Both the position numbers and the translations under genes were made by a program. This document shows, piece after piece, positions 11,300-23,352 of a DNA stretch of 64,000 nt. Source of the DNA: Cryptomeria japonica (Eukaryota; Streptophyta; Pinopsida; Cupressales; Cupressaceae); NCBI RefSeq assembly GCF_030272615.1, contig NC_081414.1:765617983-765681982 (forward strand), read 5' to 3'. The first letter of the stretch is position 1; the number at the start of each line of letters is the position of its first letter. The notes beneath the pieces are model-generated. The model saw nothing but the letters and a program-made list of their open reading frames with translations, ran no database searches and had not been told where the DNA came from.

Positions 11300-12530
11300 T
11301 GACCACAATACACATGAAAACAAAAATCAGAAGCAAGCATAGGACGTGTCGAGGGTTCACACAAATGTGAAGGGGAAAAATGATTCCCTAGGGTTTTCAC
11401 CCAAGGAATGAAAATCTCTAGTGATATTTTTCACATAGGGCCTTTACATTCAAAAGAGGATGGGAAATTCACTAGATCTAGTCATGAATTAGATCAAGAC
11501 TAAATGCTAAGTGAATTTGAATTGAAGGAGGTTTCCTCTTTTGTGAGTTAAAGTGTTGAAATTAGGTAAAATAATGAAAAATGAAGGTAAAAGAATGAAA
11601 ATAGTGAGCTATAGTCATAGGATTTTGCCTGCACCTTGAATTAAGAAATGTAAGTTGAATCATACCTGCTCCTCGAAACTACTCACAAATTGCCAAGATC
11701 GTGGCACATCACAACAATCCTCCGAAATTGTTGCACACCAAAGGGAGATGATTTGTCACTATGAATGAAGCCTATAATGAGGAGTACAACTCTGTACCAT
11801 TTTCTTGCACACAAAAAAAAAGGGACATGTGTTCGGAATAGGGGTTTGCCTTAGGTCAAACCCTGATTTTGGAATTAACCATGAAATTGAAATAAATATA
11901 ATTGAAATGACTGAAAGGAAAGGATCTGCTTTTGAGGGAGATGTTGAATTATGATTGAGAACTGAATTATGATACCCCCTTGTGAAGTTTTTCTTGCCTC
12001 CACATGGAGTTAGGGTTTAGGAAGTCTTCAACAAAATAGAATGAATAATGTCTCCTTCAATGCTTGAAACTTGACTTTACTGCTGCTCCTAAGCTGAAAG
12101 AAAATTGATAATTCTCAAATGCTCTTGAATGTTTGATCTCATGTGTGCTCTTGATGCTCATGTGTTTGATTGATGCTCAAATGTGAGGGGAAATCCTCTT
12201 TACATACTTTCCTGTCAGTGAAATTTGCTAATTTTTTGACATGAGTCGACACAGAGAGGGAAATCTCACTCAATTTTGAAATAGGACCAAGGGGTCAAAT
12301 TGGGCCCAATTTAGGGAGGACCATGGCATAGCGCCACAATCTTAACCTATTTTGGGGCAGACATAAGGTGCCAGATGAGGTGCAATTTGAGTTTAGATGC
12401 CATTTTTGATGTGCAAGAGCATAATAAGGTCTTGAATCAGGCCAAGGGGCGCAAAAACTAAGGTGAAGACTGAAATACGGTGAAAATTGCAAATTGTGCA
12501 ATTTTAGGACACTACATTTTCTCAACATTG
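11300..12530 (-). mobile_element. LTR-like repeat, relative of 1241-2460
   Basis: Shares ordered short landmarks with 1241-2460 (see there). The end around 12295-12520 is less AT-rich, with GC-rich words such as 'gggcccaattt' and 'tagcgcc'. No open reading frame with a recognisable domain. Repeated at 38450-39680, where the first single-base differences between blocks A and B occur (12358/39508). Confidence 0.3.
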
Positions 12531-15110
12531 CAAGTAGGCTTTTTAAGTTAAAAAAGAGGCTGATTTCAAATTACAAAAGAATTATTAAATGATATTTAAA
12601 AAATAAAAAAAATATATTTTTGACTAGATGAGAAAATCTTCTCCAAAAGGGTTTTTTTTTTATAATGATAAATTTAGTAGACAAAAGGTGATACTAAATG
12701 GAAACTGCCAAATTCAGCTATGTTGGACTTCAAAATATTATTACAAAAAAAAAATACATCAAAATTTAATTTAATTTTTTTTAACACTGCATATATATGT
12801 CCTCTATTTGGAAAATTAAAATCAAAGAAAAATAAGTTCTTTTTCATTTTTTTTGGTGATACTACCTAGAACTCCTGATTTTCGGTATTTTTTAGCAATA
12901 AAAATTCTGTCTTTGAATATATATAAAAAATATCAAATTATTTTTTAATTTTTTTAAAAAATAACAGACATAAATTTCATTAATATTTTTATATTTGATC
13001 AATTTACATCATTTTGAAAATTCAATGTAGAAATGTCACTTTTATGCTATCTAAGTTAAAACACTTTTATTTGTGTTGGCCGCTTCCTTTATAAAAGGGT
13101 GACACAACATTGTGCTTTTACCCCAAAGCAAAAAAACACTACAAAAATAGCAATAAAACATAATCAAATAACTAGAAATGAACAATCTTAGAAGAGATAA
13201 CGTAGTGGTAGATACTATTGCCAAATGGATAGCAACCCATAAGAAACATGGAAAATAGAATTGATAGCTAGGTACAAACTTGAAATTTTTTAGGTCACCC
13301 AACATAAAGAGGTTTTCTTTTTTAAAATCCCTTGATTACATAAATTCTCATAAGAGAAAGAGAAGGATATATATATCCATCCCCACATGCAACAAAATAA
13401 AACATATCCACAAAGTGTGGACATGCCAAACAAAGAGAACATAACAATAGCCATTTGAGTATTGATGCCATACTAAATCATTTGGTAGTCAACCTTCAAA
13501 AACCCCATTACAAACAAGCAACAAACTAAATATAATTTTTTAAGCTAAATGACTTTTCTATAACCATGTGGAAAAATTCATAACCACTGACCACAATGAT
13601 CCATCTCACTAAAGAGAAAAGGAAGATGAAGCATACATCCATAAGAAAGTTCAACTCCCTGAACAAGACACTCATTGGGAGTATCAACCTCTCAGAAGAA
13701 CAATGTTCTCATTGGTCTTGCAATCAACACCAGTCAATTTCTCCTCAAAAGCATTGTATTGAACTTGTATCTCTCTTAGAGTGATATGTAGGTTTGGGTT
13801 GGACTAGAGGGAGGATTTCAAAGTGTTGAGATAATGAGTCATTCACACAAATGATTAGGGCTTCCATTTGAATGGAATTGAAAGTGTGGGAGAATGCAGC
13901 ATGGTAGCAAAAATTTCAAATGTTTTTCAAATTAATGTGCCTAAAGGTATATGAAATGATATTGATATGTGAGGATAGCTTGAGTAATGCTACTTTCTAG
14001 GACCAAACTTAGAAAAAGGGATAGGGTGGTATAAATGAAGATACTCATACAAACATTAGACATAGGGGGAAGAAACAACAAGCATGCTTGATAGTCTTCT
14101 TTTTAGTATAAAAAAGACAAGATGGTGTTAGGGAGATGGAGAGATGATCTCCTATAGGATCCTTCACATGTAGAATTTTTCAAGCCTTCGATTGGGCTTA
14201 GATCTCGACTTTCAACTTCTAAATAAGAGGACTTAGCTTGTTCTATTTTCACATGGTTGTTCTTGCAATTTCATTTACAATTAAAATGGGTTGACAGGGA
14301 ACAAGTTGATAGGATTTATCTATATACAATTTAAAAGGGAAAGAATGGAAGTTTCAATTGTTTGGCCATTTCAAAAATGTATAGAAGTTAACATGGCAGG
14401 AGGTAGACATCAAACCAGCTAGTTGAAGAAAAACAATCCTTTGAATTTGAAGAACTGGAGGTGATCTGAGGGAGAAGCTTTAATTGGGCCTTGAGATGTT
14501 GTATGTTATCCAATTGAATCCAACTGGGTGTTAGAGGTCTTGAAAAAAGTGAATGCCTTTTTAAAGGATTTGTTTGCTTTAAAACAAGTTGTTCAAAGCA
14601 AGAAGGTCATTGTCAAGATGAAGAAGACAATTACACCCAATAAAGGAAGAAGAGCAACTTAAACCATGACTCATAGATTCATTCTATGAGAATTTCCAAA
14701 TAGAGTTGAAGGGGGGTTGAACCATGAATTTTGAAGTAAGGAGAAAGTAATAGCTTATCCATCCATTTTACAAATTCTCATGATCAACCAATTGAAGTAG
14801 CTTGAGTACGATGGAATACTAGATGTTTCCATGGATAATTATCATCCAATGTCCTAACAATCCATTTGGTAGTTACCTTGGGTGTAAGGATAAATGATTT
14901 TTGGCCCTTCTTTATCTTTGGTTGAATATAGCGAATCCATGACATACTAGGCAACCCTTTTTTATTTCCTTACTTAGACCAAAGGAAGCTCCCAATTAAC
15001 CGAGACAATTGATTGTAACAAGCTTAAAAAGGAAGCCAACATTATGAAATGTATGCATGACTAGCAATAAGGATGTTATTGACATTTTATATTGTACTAG
15101 CCATGACAAG
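12531..15110. other. Non-coding repeat region at the end of block A
   Basis: Starts very AT-rich (12540-13020). Around 13070-13110 it shares a short segment with 55960-56000 ('ttataaaag.gtgacacaac'), so this is a dispersed repeat. Possible degenerate LINE-like minus-strand coding around 13950-14180 was considered but not accepted. Repeated at 39681-42260. Confidence 0.45.
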
Positions 15111-15266
15111 AAATCAATCAAGACTATTTTTTCTTTAAATTTATTCACCTCGAAGGGATATTGGTGATTGAAATTGGGTGACGCTCGTGATAAGAATTAG
15201 GTTCAAGTTATTTTGTTAGGCCACAAGCAATAGGCCATCTTGAGCCTTCGCTTAAGTGCTACCTTC

Positions 15267-15434
15267 GTGGGTAGCAACCGCAGAGAAACTGTCTGGGACA
15301 CTGACCCTAGAAAGGGTTGCGTACCCACAAATCAGTTTACATCAACCCATAGATTAGAAAACAGAACTACATACTTTACGCCTTGATCCCGTGCCGAAGC
15401 GGGTATGTAGGCAGTCTTGGGACGGAGTTGTCCC
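15267..15434. repeat. Large imperfect inverted repeat and two smaller hairpins
   Basis: GTGGGTAGCAACC (15267-15279) pairs with GGTTGCGTACCCAC (15315-15328), with one bulged base. Further hairpins follow: CCCG/CGGG at 15388-15403, and GGGAC/GTCCC with loop GGAGTT at 15419-15434. They precede the hairpin array at 15534 and belong to the same structured segment. Confidence 0.7.
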
Positions 15435-15533
15435 TCGTACTCAGGCGTTCGTGGGTGGGGTTTAGGCTTGGTTGAGTAAGAATCCTAATTGAAAGATAAG
15501 ATAATCAAACTTAATTCGATGCATACTCGGAAG

Positions 15534-15876
15534 GAATCCCGTATGGATTCGCTTGACTTCCCGAGGCTTTAAGCCAAATTCCGAGGCGGAATTCAAGCTT
15601 GTATTATTTTCTTATTACTCCTAAGAACGGCGACCTCGGTGCATTCTTGTTAGAAGAATGTAGTACTTAGTGAGTGGCTCAGGACCCGAATGGTCCCGAT
15701 GAGTCTAAGTCTCTGGCCAGAGCATCTCCTATCCCGTTTGGATGGATGCCTACCCCGTATGGGTAGATGCCTATCCCGTATTGGATAGATGAAATTTACG
15801 TCCCGTATGGACAATTGCCTAACCCGTATGGTTAGGAGCTCATCCCGAATGGATGAATGCCCAATCCTATTTGGAT
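15534..15876. repeat. Array of nine small hairpins with a conserved CGTAT-type loop and different stems
   Basis: Hairpins written stem/loop: GAATCC/CGTAT (15534-15550); GGACC/CGAAT (15682-15696); TATCC/CGTTT (15730-15744, one G-T pair); CTACCC/CGTAT (15750-15766); CTATCC/CGTATT (15771-15788); GTCC/CGTAT (15800-15812); CCTAACC/CGTAT (15818-15836); TCATCC/CGAAT (15840-15856); ATCC/TATTT (15864-15876). The inner CC..GG pairs and the loop are conserved while the outer stem bases change in matched pairs. A tenth, different hairpin, AATTCCG/AGG/CGGAATT, is at 15577-15593. Function unknown. A 100-codon minus-strand frame through it only reflects the repeats. Confidence 0.85.
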
Positions 15877-16371
15877 GGATGCCCAGAGTATGCAATTGAA
15901 TAAAACATAATAAAGAAAAAAAAATATATATACTCAATTTTTGTTGGATCAATCTAGGGTGGGTTATTACACGTTTCAGTGAATTTTGGCAGTTTCAGAG
16001 GTAGCAGCTTCAGTATTTCAAGCTTTCAGCTTCAGCGGTAGATCTTGTAGAATCAAATCCATTCAAGGTACACATTTACATTTCTCCTCTTATCCTTACA
16101 ATTGTTCATCATTAAATCTCAATTCTACAATCTTGTGCTCAAAGTTACTAGTTCATACTTACACTTTAGGGTTAATAGTTGAAGTTGCATCATTCTATCT
16201 ATCATTTGCAACAAAGGAATAGAAATCCTAATAGGTAGCCCGTGGCTCTCTCTTCCACAAAAAGAAGTAGCCAATTGTGTGATACCTCTAGGCTCTTTCG
16301 TATTCCACAAGTGTGTGATTGAAAGTGAGATTAGGACATGTTTGCTTAGTGTCACTTTTTCCCCTACACAA

Positions 16372-17200
<829 letters not shown>

Positions 17201-17451
17201 ACGTCAATACCCAGGGCATGCAACTGGTTTGATAGTGATATGTTGAATATTTTTCATTTTATTAAGTTTTAAAGTCTGACTAATTATAATTTAGATATAG
17301 GTGTACGTTCGATTGTATTCCTTGGGCAAGATCAGAGGTTTTCTTTACTCGGTTCTTTCCTACCCGTGCCCACACTGAATCGGGTTGTAATTTTATTTAA
17401 AAGATAATAAAATTATTTGGCCAATGGCCCATTATTTATCAAAAAAAAAAA
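17201..17451 (+). mobile_element. Possible 5'-truncated LINE 3' end with poly(A)
   Basis: A moderately GC-balanced segment ends in 'TAATAAAATT...TTGGCC...ATGGCCC' and then a run of 11 A's at 17440-17450. A GGCC-containing tail before a terminal A-run is the usual look of plant L1-type LINE 3' ends. No reverse transcriptase is present, consistent with 5' truncation. Target-site duplications were not found. Moderate-to-low confidence. Confidence 0.4.
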
Positions 17452-17468
17452 TCCTCTTCTTCATTCCC

Positions 17469-17665
17469 AATAATTAAATGATTTATAATTATTTAATTAT
17501 TGTTTTTCCTAAAATCCTTGATTAAATAATTTGATATTATTTAATTAAAACCTTCATAGTCCAATCTTCCTAACTAATTATTCCTCTAAGATTAAATAAT
17601 TATTTTAATTATTTAATCCCTTTTCTATATTATTCCTAATTAAATGATTTTTTAGTTAATTTAAA
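17469..17665. repeat. Series of AT-rich palindromes with pyrimidine-rich spacers
   Basis: Perfect or near-perfect hairpins: 15-bp stem with one mismatch (17469-17483 with 17487-17501); 10-bp stem ATTAAATAAT/ATTATTTAAT (17521-17545, loop TTGAT); 13-bp stem (17590-17602 with 17606-17618, loop TTT). A weaker fourth follows at 17639-17665. They are separated by C/T-rich spacers of 19-45 bases. No gene. Confidence 0.75.
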
Positions 17666-17790
17666 TATCCTCTCATGAGTAGGTGAATAAATAATATAAA
17701 ACCCACTTATCACTCCACTTACCAAATTTTTCTCCACTCAACTTACATGTTTCTTTTCTCAATTAACTCTTCCACTTTACCTACCTAACT

Positions 17791-17949
<159 letters not shown>

Positions 17950-19326
17950 ATCCTATCCATTGATCTCCTAAAATATGAATTGATCTTGGCCCTTCATCTC
18001 ATTCAAATCCTCTATAAATTCAAATCTCTTCTCTCACTTTTGGGCAACCACATCTTAAATAACTTTTTTGATTTACCGTCGCATCACTTTGATCCTTTGA
18101 TTTTGCATTAGTGCACATTGAATAAAATCTAAGATTATTTTTTATAATGTTAAGAAGAACAATGGAGGCTACATGAGGTGGGTGCAATTGGATTTCAGTT
18201 TGCACTTTGTTTCAATTGCATTTGATTTCATTTTCTTCATTGGATGAGAAGCAAAAAGATCCAAAAAATCCTCATTATACCCGATTTTTTGTGCCAAAAT
18301 ATCCTATCTTTTTAAAAATTCATTGACTGAAATTTTTAACATTTTTTTTGCATTTAAATCATATTTAAATTGCAACCACAGTCTTACACAAACAGTTGTC
18401 CTAAAATAAATCCATTCCATTTGATATTTATCACCCTTTTCTACCCATGCAACCAAGAAAACCAACAGATGCAACCTTTTCCAATCAACAACTGATTAAC
18501 AAGAAAAACCACATTTTCCAACCATCATGCACCTTGACAATGATGAGGTTGCTTTAGTGGCAACATGTGTGCTTGAAAATCCAAGAATACCTTCCTACAA
18601 CGCTTTTCTAATCAAACAAATTTCAACAACATCACATGCCTCCCTACATCAATAGAGGAGGAACGAAAATTAGTTGTGTAGCTTAGATGATCTTCAACAA
18701 CAATAAATGCTTTTCAGAGCATAATAACCCTTCGAAGACAAATTCCATCTTCATTAGTAGCACTGCTATCTTTGGTAGGCAAGTATACCCTTCACAACAG
18801 CTAGGGAGAGTTCAACAATACTATAACATCATTACATTAATACTTGAACTTCCTTGCAACAAGTAAGACAAATTTTACCTCCGCAAGCATTGTGGAAATG
18901 CTTGTGATCATCACTAACAATTCACATATATATACTCCTCATAAACTCATTGTAAATTCATTTTAGCAATCAACACATTACTAAAAGTAATTTGCAACTG
19001 CTCTATAATACTGTCCTAATTATGTGGGCAACTTAGAACCATCTCATTCTGGGCCACTCAACTCAATTCAAAATCACTCCATCTATAAATGTTGCTATGA
19101 TTCTTATAAATTTAAAATCCTACATGGTGTTGCGTTTTTAATCAATACTTCCTATTTGTTCTTAGGACTCTTATCCATCTTGATTTTGACATGTTTGAGT
19201 GTTTAAACTTTAGAAAAAAAAATTGATATTCTTTTAAATTTTTCCTTCCATGTTGAGTTGAATTTCAATTTTACCCTTCTATTATTATCACCTAAAATAT
19301 TCTCAATACATGTCTATTTTCTATAT
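17950..19326. other. Non-coding stretch, no gene seen
   Basis: No convincing open frame, RNA gene or repeat relationship inside the window. The 60-codon frame at 19024-19206 has no recognisable domain. Confidence 0.45.
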
Positions 19327-20763
19327 AGTAAATCTTCTTGGATTATTCGCAATTCAATCAAGACTATTTTTTTCTAGTTATTTTTATCAACTTGGTTATT
19401 AACATGTGACTTTGATAGCATCAATATAAATGAATCACCAACCAATTATAACAAGTTCAGCCTATAAAACTAGAATTAAAAGTTAGTTTGGTTATGTTGA
19501 TATAAATGAATTAATTCTCATGATACTTATTATATTGGCAACATACTCATTTTCTTAGGGGTAGAGAAATAGGAGACCAATCATTAGGTTAGGGGCCATT
19601 ATAAAGTTCCCTTGCATGGAGTCCATCATTTTAATTTTTCCAAGGCCCGTATATAATAGTAGGGTGGAGAAAGAAAGATCAAACCCAAATCTAACCCTAA
19701 CTATTATAAAGGTAGGGCAACTAAAATTAAGGTAAAGGATCCCATCCAAAGATAGAATTGGTAGTGTATCATCTTTGGTATACTTGTCATGCCCCCGTCA
19801 ATGACATCAGATCACAATCCCTTTTAAACCATGGTTGGTGCAGGATCACCCGGGTTTATTTGCAATCAACACCAACCAAAAAAGAAAAATATTTCCAGTT
19901 TATATCCTGATTTTAGTTTTGGTGTGCTTGGTCAAGCTTCACTCTAGTCAATTTTGCAAAGTTTGTATCTCTCCATAACAATGATGACTGTAGAAGTTGA
20001 AAGGGAAAGTATAGATGAAGAGGAGTATGTTTGCAGAAGATGGCTTGTACATAATTTTCCTTCATTCAATGTCATAGCGAACTCACATCCATGAACTATT
20101 TGACACAATGCTTCATCGAAATAAGCTCTCATGGATGACAATGATTGGAGACGATGCACAAAATAGATTGGTTGATAAAGCTTTAGAAACTTCAAGCAAA
20201 TCTAATTGGTAGGTGTAAGGCCAAATACCCTGAATTTTCCCAACCACCTTGCAGCCTGTACCAAATTCTTGTAGCAGCCAATTAAATTTCAATTCCAAGC
20301 ATAAACAGGGAATAAGAGAAAAGGTGCGGTGAGACAGCATGGGCAATGTAACCAAAGTGAGCTAAAGATATAATGATATCTTGGAAGATCGAGCCAAGGG
20401 AATTTGGAAAGACATAGGTTAAGAGGAAGCAATAGAAAACATATCACATTTTTTTTTGAATGCGATATAAATTAGCCAGTGGATATTATGGATAAAAGGG
20501 GAGAAAGCACTGCATTTTGATAGGGGGAATTGGTGGGCTATGGAATGAGAGGAGTGTGTAAGCAATGAACGTGCATTGAGAAAAGCCTACGTAAAAACCT
20601 TTGTTGTAATTGAAATTTATACTAATTGAATTGGATGTAAATAGAAGTGTATTTCTTTATTTCCATCTATAAACAGACAGTCTCTATTTCTGCAGTTATG
20701 TTTTGAGTGTTGAGTTTTGAAAATTGGAAGGTAGGGGAAGCTTTTTTTCCTTCTTGCATCAAA

Positions 20764-20775
20764 TGGTATCAGAGC
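20764..20775 (+). other. Primer-binding site for tRNA-iMet
   Basis: Perfect TGGTATCAGAGC, two bases after the ATCA end of the LTR-like region. Confidence 0.85.
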
Positions 20776-20919
20776 TTGTTGTCCAGAGCGTGTAGAGGAT
20801 ACACCAGGACCCGTGGAAGTGTGAAACAGTTGTGAAGAAGCACGTGTGGGTTGTTGTAGGTGGAAGAAAGAAGTATTGACCAGTGAGAGCTTGAAGCCAT
20901 AATTATAAGAGTAATAGAG

Positions 20920-21240
20920 ATGCTACCTCGAAGAGGGATGCCCAGAATTGAGGAGGTGTTGGAGTGATTTCGGGAGATGATACGAAATGATATCAGAAAT
21001 GAGGCGAGATCAGATTCGGGAAATGAAAGAGGACATGTAAGTGATGAAGGAAGTGAATTGGAAGAAAAAGAACACGAAAAAGAAGAAGAACAACCTATAG
21101 ATCCTGGAGAAGAAATATTTTTGAGGATTCTTTCGATAATCACAAAAACTAACAAAATGGAAGTGGCAAACTTTTTTAGAACATTAAATCCAGATCAGTT
21201 GATTGATTGGATAGATGAGCTGGAAGAATACTTTGAAGTG
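20920..21240 (+). pseudogene. Truncated gag, copy at 20.9 kb
   Basis: Same gag N-terminus as at 5469. The frame is interrupted by TGA at 20965-20967, at the homologous position to the stop in all other copies. After the stop it stays open through the acidic EKEHEKEEEQ region and into the 'LNPDQLIDWIDELEEYFEV' core. It lacks the one-base deletion seen in blocks A and B. It is cut at 21240, so the remainder of the apparent frame to 21285 is foreign sequence. Confidence 0.7.
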
Positions 21241-21550
21241 CAGATCTATATGTCCTCTCTTGATATTGAAGATGGTTCCTTTTGAGCTAGAGCTCTATGT
21301 GGTTGTTACCCCCTCTCTTCACCTCTTTTGATTTATAAGGATTCTATATTGGGGGTGGTTAATAAAGGTCATTATCTTCCTGCAATTAGTTTTTTGGAGT
21401 AGTTCTTTGCTTTCCTCTCAGCCGATATCATTTCAAATTCTCCTACGAGAGTTCCTATGGTCAGTAATGGGGTTGTTGTGGAGGAATATCCTAAATCCCC
21501 TTCCGCTCTCATCTTGTCCCCATCCTTTGACAATGGACTAAAGAATACCA
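21241..21550 (+). other. Possible old coding remnant, unrecognised
   Basis: One plus-strand frame reads, with a single stop near 21402, as a sequence of mixed composition. It includes 'LLIYKDSILGVVNKGHYLPA' and a later 'VPMVSNGVVVEEYPKSPS' stretch, and looks more protein-like than the surrounding DNA. I do not recognise a family. It may equally be chance. Confidence 0.2.
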
Positions 21551-22400
21551 TATGTTAAATATACTAGAATACTAAGAGGAGGGTCAATCATTATTTAATC
21601 AAACTTAAACCCTTTGGCATAAACTAAAAAACCTTATTAAAATTAGATCAACAATAATGAAACACAACATATCATAGTTGCATAATAGGCACATGATTTA
21701 CATGGAAAACCCAACAAAATAAAAACCATAGTGATCAATATTCTTGGATCTATTGTCCAAATCCAACCTCACAATAATATAAACACACTTACAACTTTAT
21801 TGTAGGGCTACAACCCAAGGAAGCTACAACTCCTTGAATCATAATTTTTATGTCTACAACTAAAGAAAACTTTCAATACTCCCTTGTAATCATAACACTT
21901 ACAAAATAATGATTCAACCTTAGATCAACATGAATAATTGATTTAATTCCACCACAATAACTCTATAAGAACACATTAGCTACTTTCGGCTCACTACCTC
22001 AAGCACACTTCTAGGTGTATTCAAATTTAGCAACCTTCAACTCACTACCTCTAGTATGCATTAGTGGTTTCTTCACACATTTCCATAATAACACTTAACC
22101 ACACATCATTTGCTATGATCAATCTTTAATCTATTTCCTCTAAAAACTTTCAAAATACTGATTAGGTCAGTCTCAAAGAAGCATATAGATAAAACATGTA
22201 GCATCACACGAGTCAACCACAAAACACATAAGCCAAGAGGGATAGCTTGTTGTAGATCAATGAAAGGTTTAATTAGGGCTAAAAGATATCACAATACATC
22301 TTCCAAACCTATACAAATGCATAGAACCATGACATAAGCGCAAACCTTCATGTTGTCATCTTTCACATCCCTTTACAAATGGTAATTTTATCAAATGAAA
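21551..22400 (-). mobile_element. Possible copia-type LTR fragment
   Basis: Read on the minus strand it contains 'TTGTTGGGTTTTCCATGTAA' (near 21700), a motif common in the U5 part of plant Ty1/copia LTRs. Ends, primer site and coding region are not identifiable. Low confidence. Confidence 0.3.
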
Positions 22401-23238
22401 TAATCATTTCATTCTTGAATAAATATAGTTTTGAACTAAAATTAATGAGAAATATATCTTATTAGAACAATTCATCACTTATGGTGCAATGGGTATGTTG
22501 ATAAACTCTATCTAGAAGCACACCTTTTAGTGAATTTAAATTTTTCTTTACCCTAATTATGTATTAGTCTCTTATGTTTTCTAATTACATTGATGTCGCT
22601 TATGAAAAAATATCACCAATTAATTAGAATTTGGGTGGATGTTTTTCTAATAAGGTTTTATGTATATTTTTTTTTATAGGGATTGGGTTTTATTGATCGA
22701 TGTAATGTATTCCCAAGTCTTTGACGTTCACATGTTGTAGGAAAAATTAAGATGAAATTTTCAGTAAACGAATGGAACAAGTTTTTGTTTGGATTGAATA
22801 TATTATTGTTCAATCAACTAATATGTTTTTCAAAGCTATAAGATTTCCACAATCCATTCAAATCTTGTATGCAGTTTCTAGGTTTGATTGTGTGAGAAAT
22901 TTTGAACCATCATAAGGAACATAAGGAAAGAAAAAACAACATAAAACCTCCCTAATATGGAAATAAGACCAAAAGAAATGCTACCCCAAAAAATCTAAAA
23001 AATAAAAAACTACAAAAAAGTGAAAGAACAAACAAGTTAAAATTAAAAAAATCAAAGAAAAATAACTAAAGAGCACCTATGAATAAACAAAAAAAATAAA
23101 CAAGTAAATAAATAAATATAAAAATATATAACTCTATAAATAAATCAAAATTTAAATTTGTTTCAAACACAACAAGAAAATACAGCAATCAAAATATTGA
23201 AAAAAATACAAAATGAAAAGGAAACACCCAAAACTTCT
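22401..23238. other. AT-rich non-coding stretch, no gene seen
   Basis: Long A-rich runs (22920-23150) and no convincing reading frame. Confidence 0.5.
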
Positions 23239-23352
23239 ATATATGTATGTATGTATGTATGCATGTATGTATATGTATATGTGTATGTATATGTGTATGT
23301 GTGTGTGTATACGTGAATATGTATATGTATATATATGCATATGTATATACGC
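23239..23352. repeat. (TATG)n/(TGTA)n microsatellite
   Basis: About 115 bp of tetra- and hexanucleotide variants of TATG and TATATG, with a short (TG)n run. Open frames through it on both strands are artefacts. Confidence 0.9.

Larger units (their letters stand above)
1..15147. repeat. Block A, first copy of a >=15.1-kb direct duplication
   Basis: This stretch reappears at 27151-42297 with a constant offset of 27150 and no indels that I found. All differences I noticed are single bases: six between 12358 and 13223, and two in the last 40 bases (15113, 15143). The right break is at 15147/42297. The left break is outside the window, because position 1 already matches the middle of the ankyrin gene's polyadenylation region at 27151. 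It could be a recent segmental duplication or an assembly duplication; the sequence alone does not decide. Confidence 0.95.
15148..16371 (+). mobile_element. LTR-like segment, Tat/gypsy style, unique to the region after block A
   Basis: Begins where blocks A and B diverge and ends 'CCCCTACACA' just before an AT microsatellite, compatible with the CA end of an LTR. Around 15380-15415 it has 'CGGGTATGTAGGCAG', resembling the 'ATACGTAGGCA' motif I associate with LTRs of Tat-type Ty3/gypsy elements. It is more GC-rich and far more structured than its neighbours. No coding region is credible. Boundaries are approximate, and no primer site follows. Confidence 0.4.
19327..21240 (+). mobile_element. 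Third, truncated copy of the tRNA-iMet LTR/gag remnant
   Basis: Homologous to 3881-5795, with scattered substitutions and small indels throughout, so it is clearly older than the A/B duplication. The LTR-like part ends ATCA, followed by the primer site at 20764-20775. The gag start is at 20920. Homology stops sharply at 21240, within the gag core just after the 'EEYFEV' segment. Confidence 0.75.

Noticed and set aside
13950-14180. Possible minus-strand LINE zinc-finger/RNase H remnant
   Set aside because: A few residues (C..TKKKTIKHA) resemble the pattern, but the rest of the domain could not be followed.
15534-15876. CRISPR-like array
   Set aside because: Eukaryotic context, irregular spacing, and the repeated core is only 9-10 bases; hairpin repeats are a better description.
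15650-15952. 100-codon minus-strand frame with PIRDRHLPIRGR-like repeats
   Set aside because: The peptide repeats merely reflect the hairpin array; no matching frame outside it.
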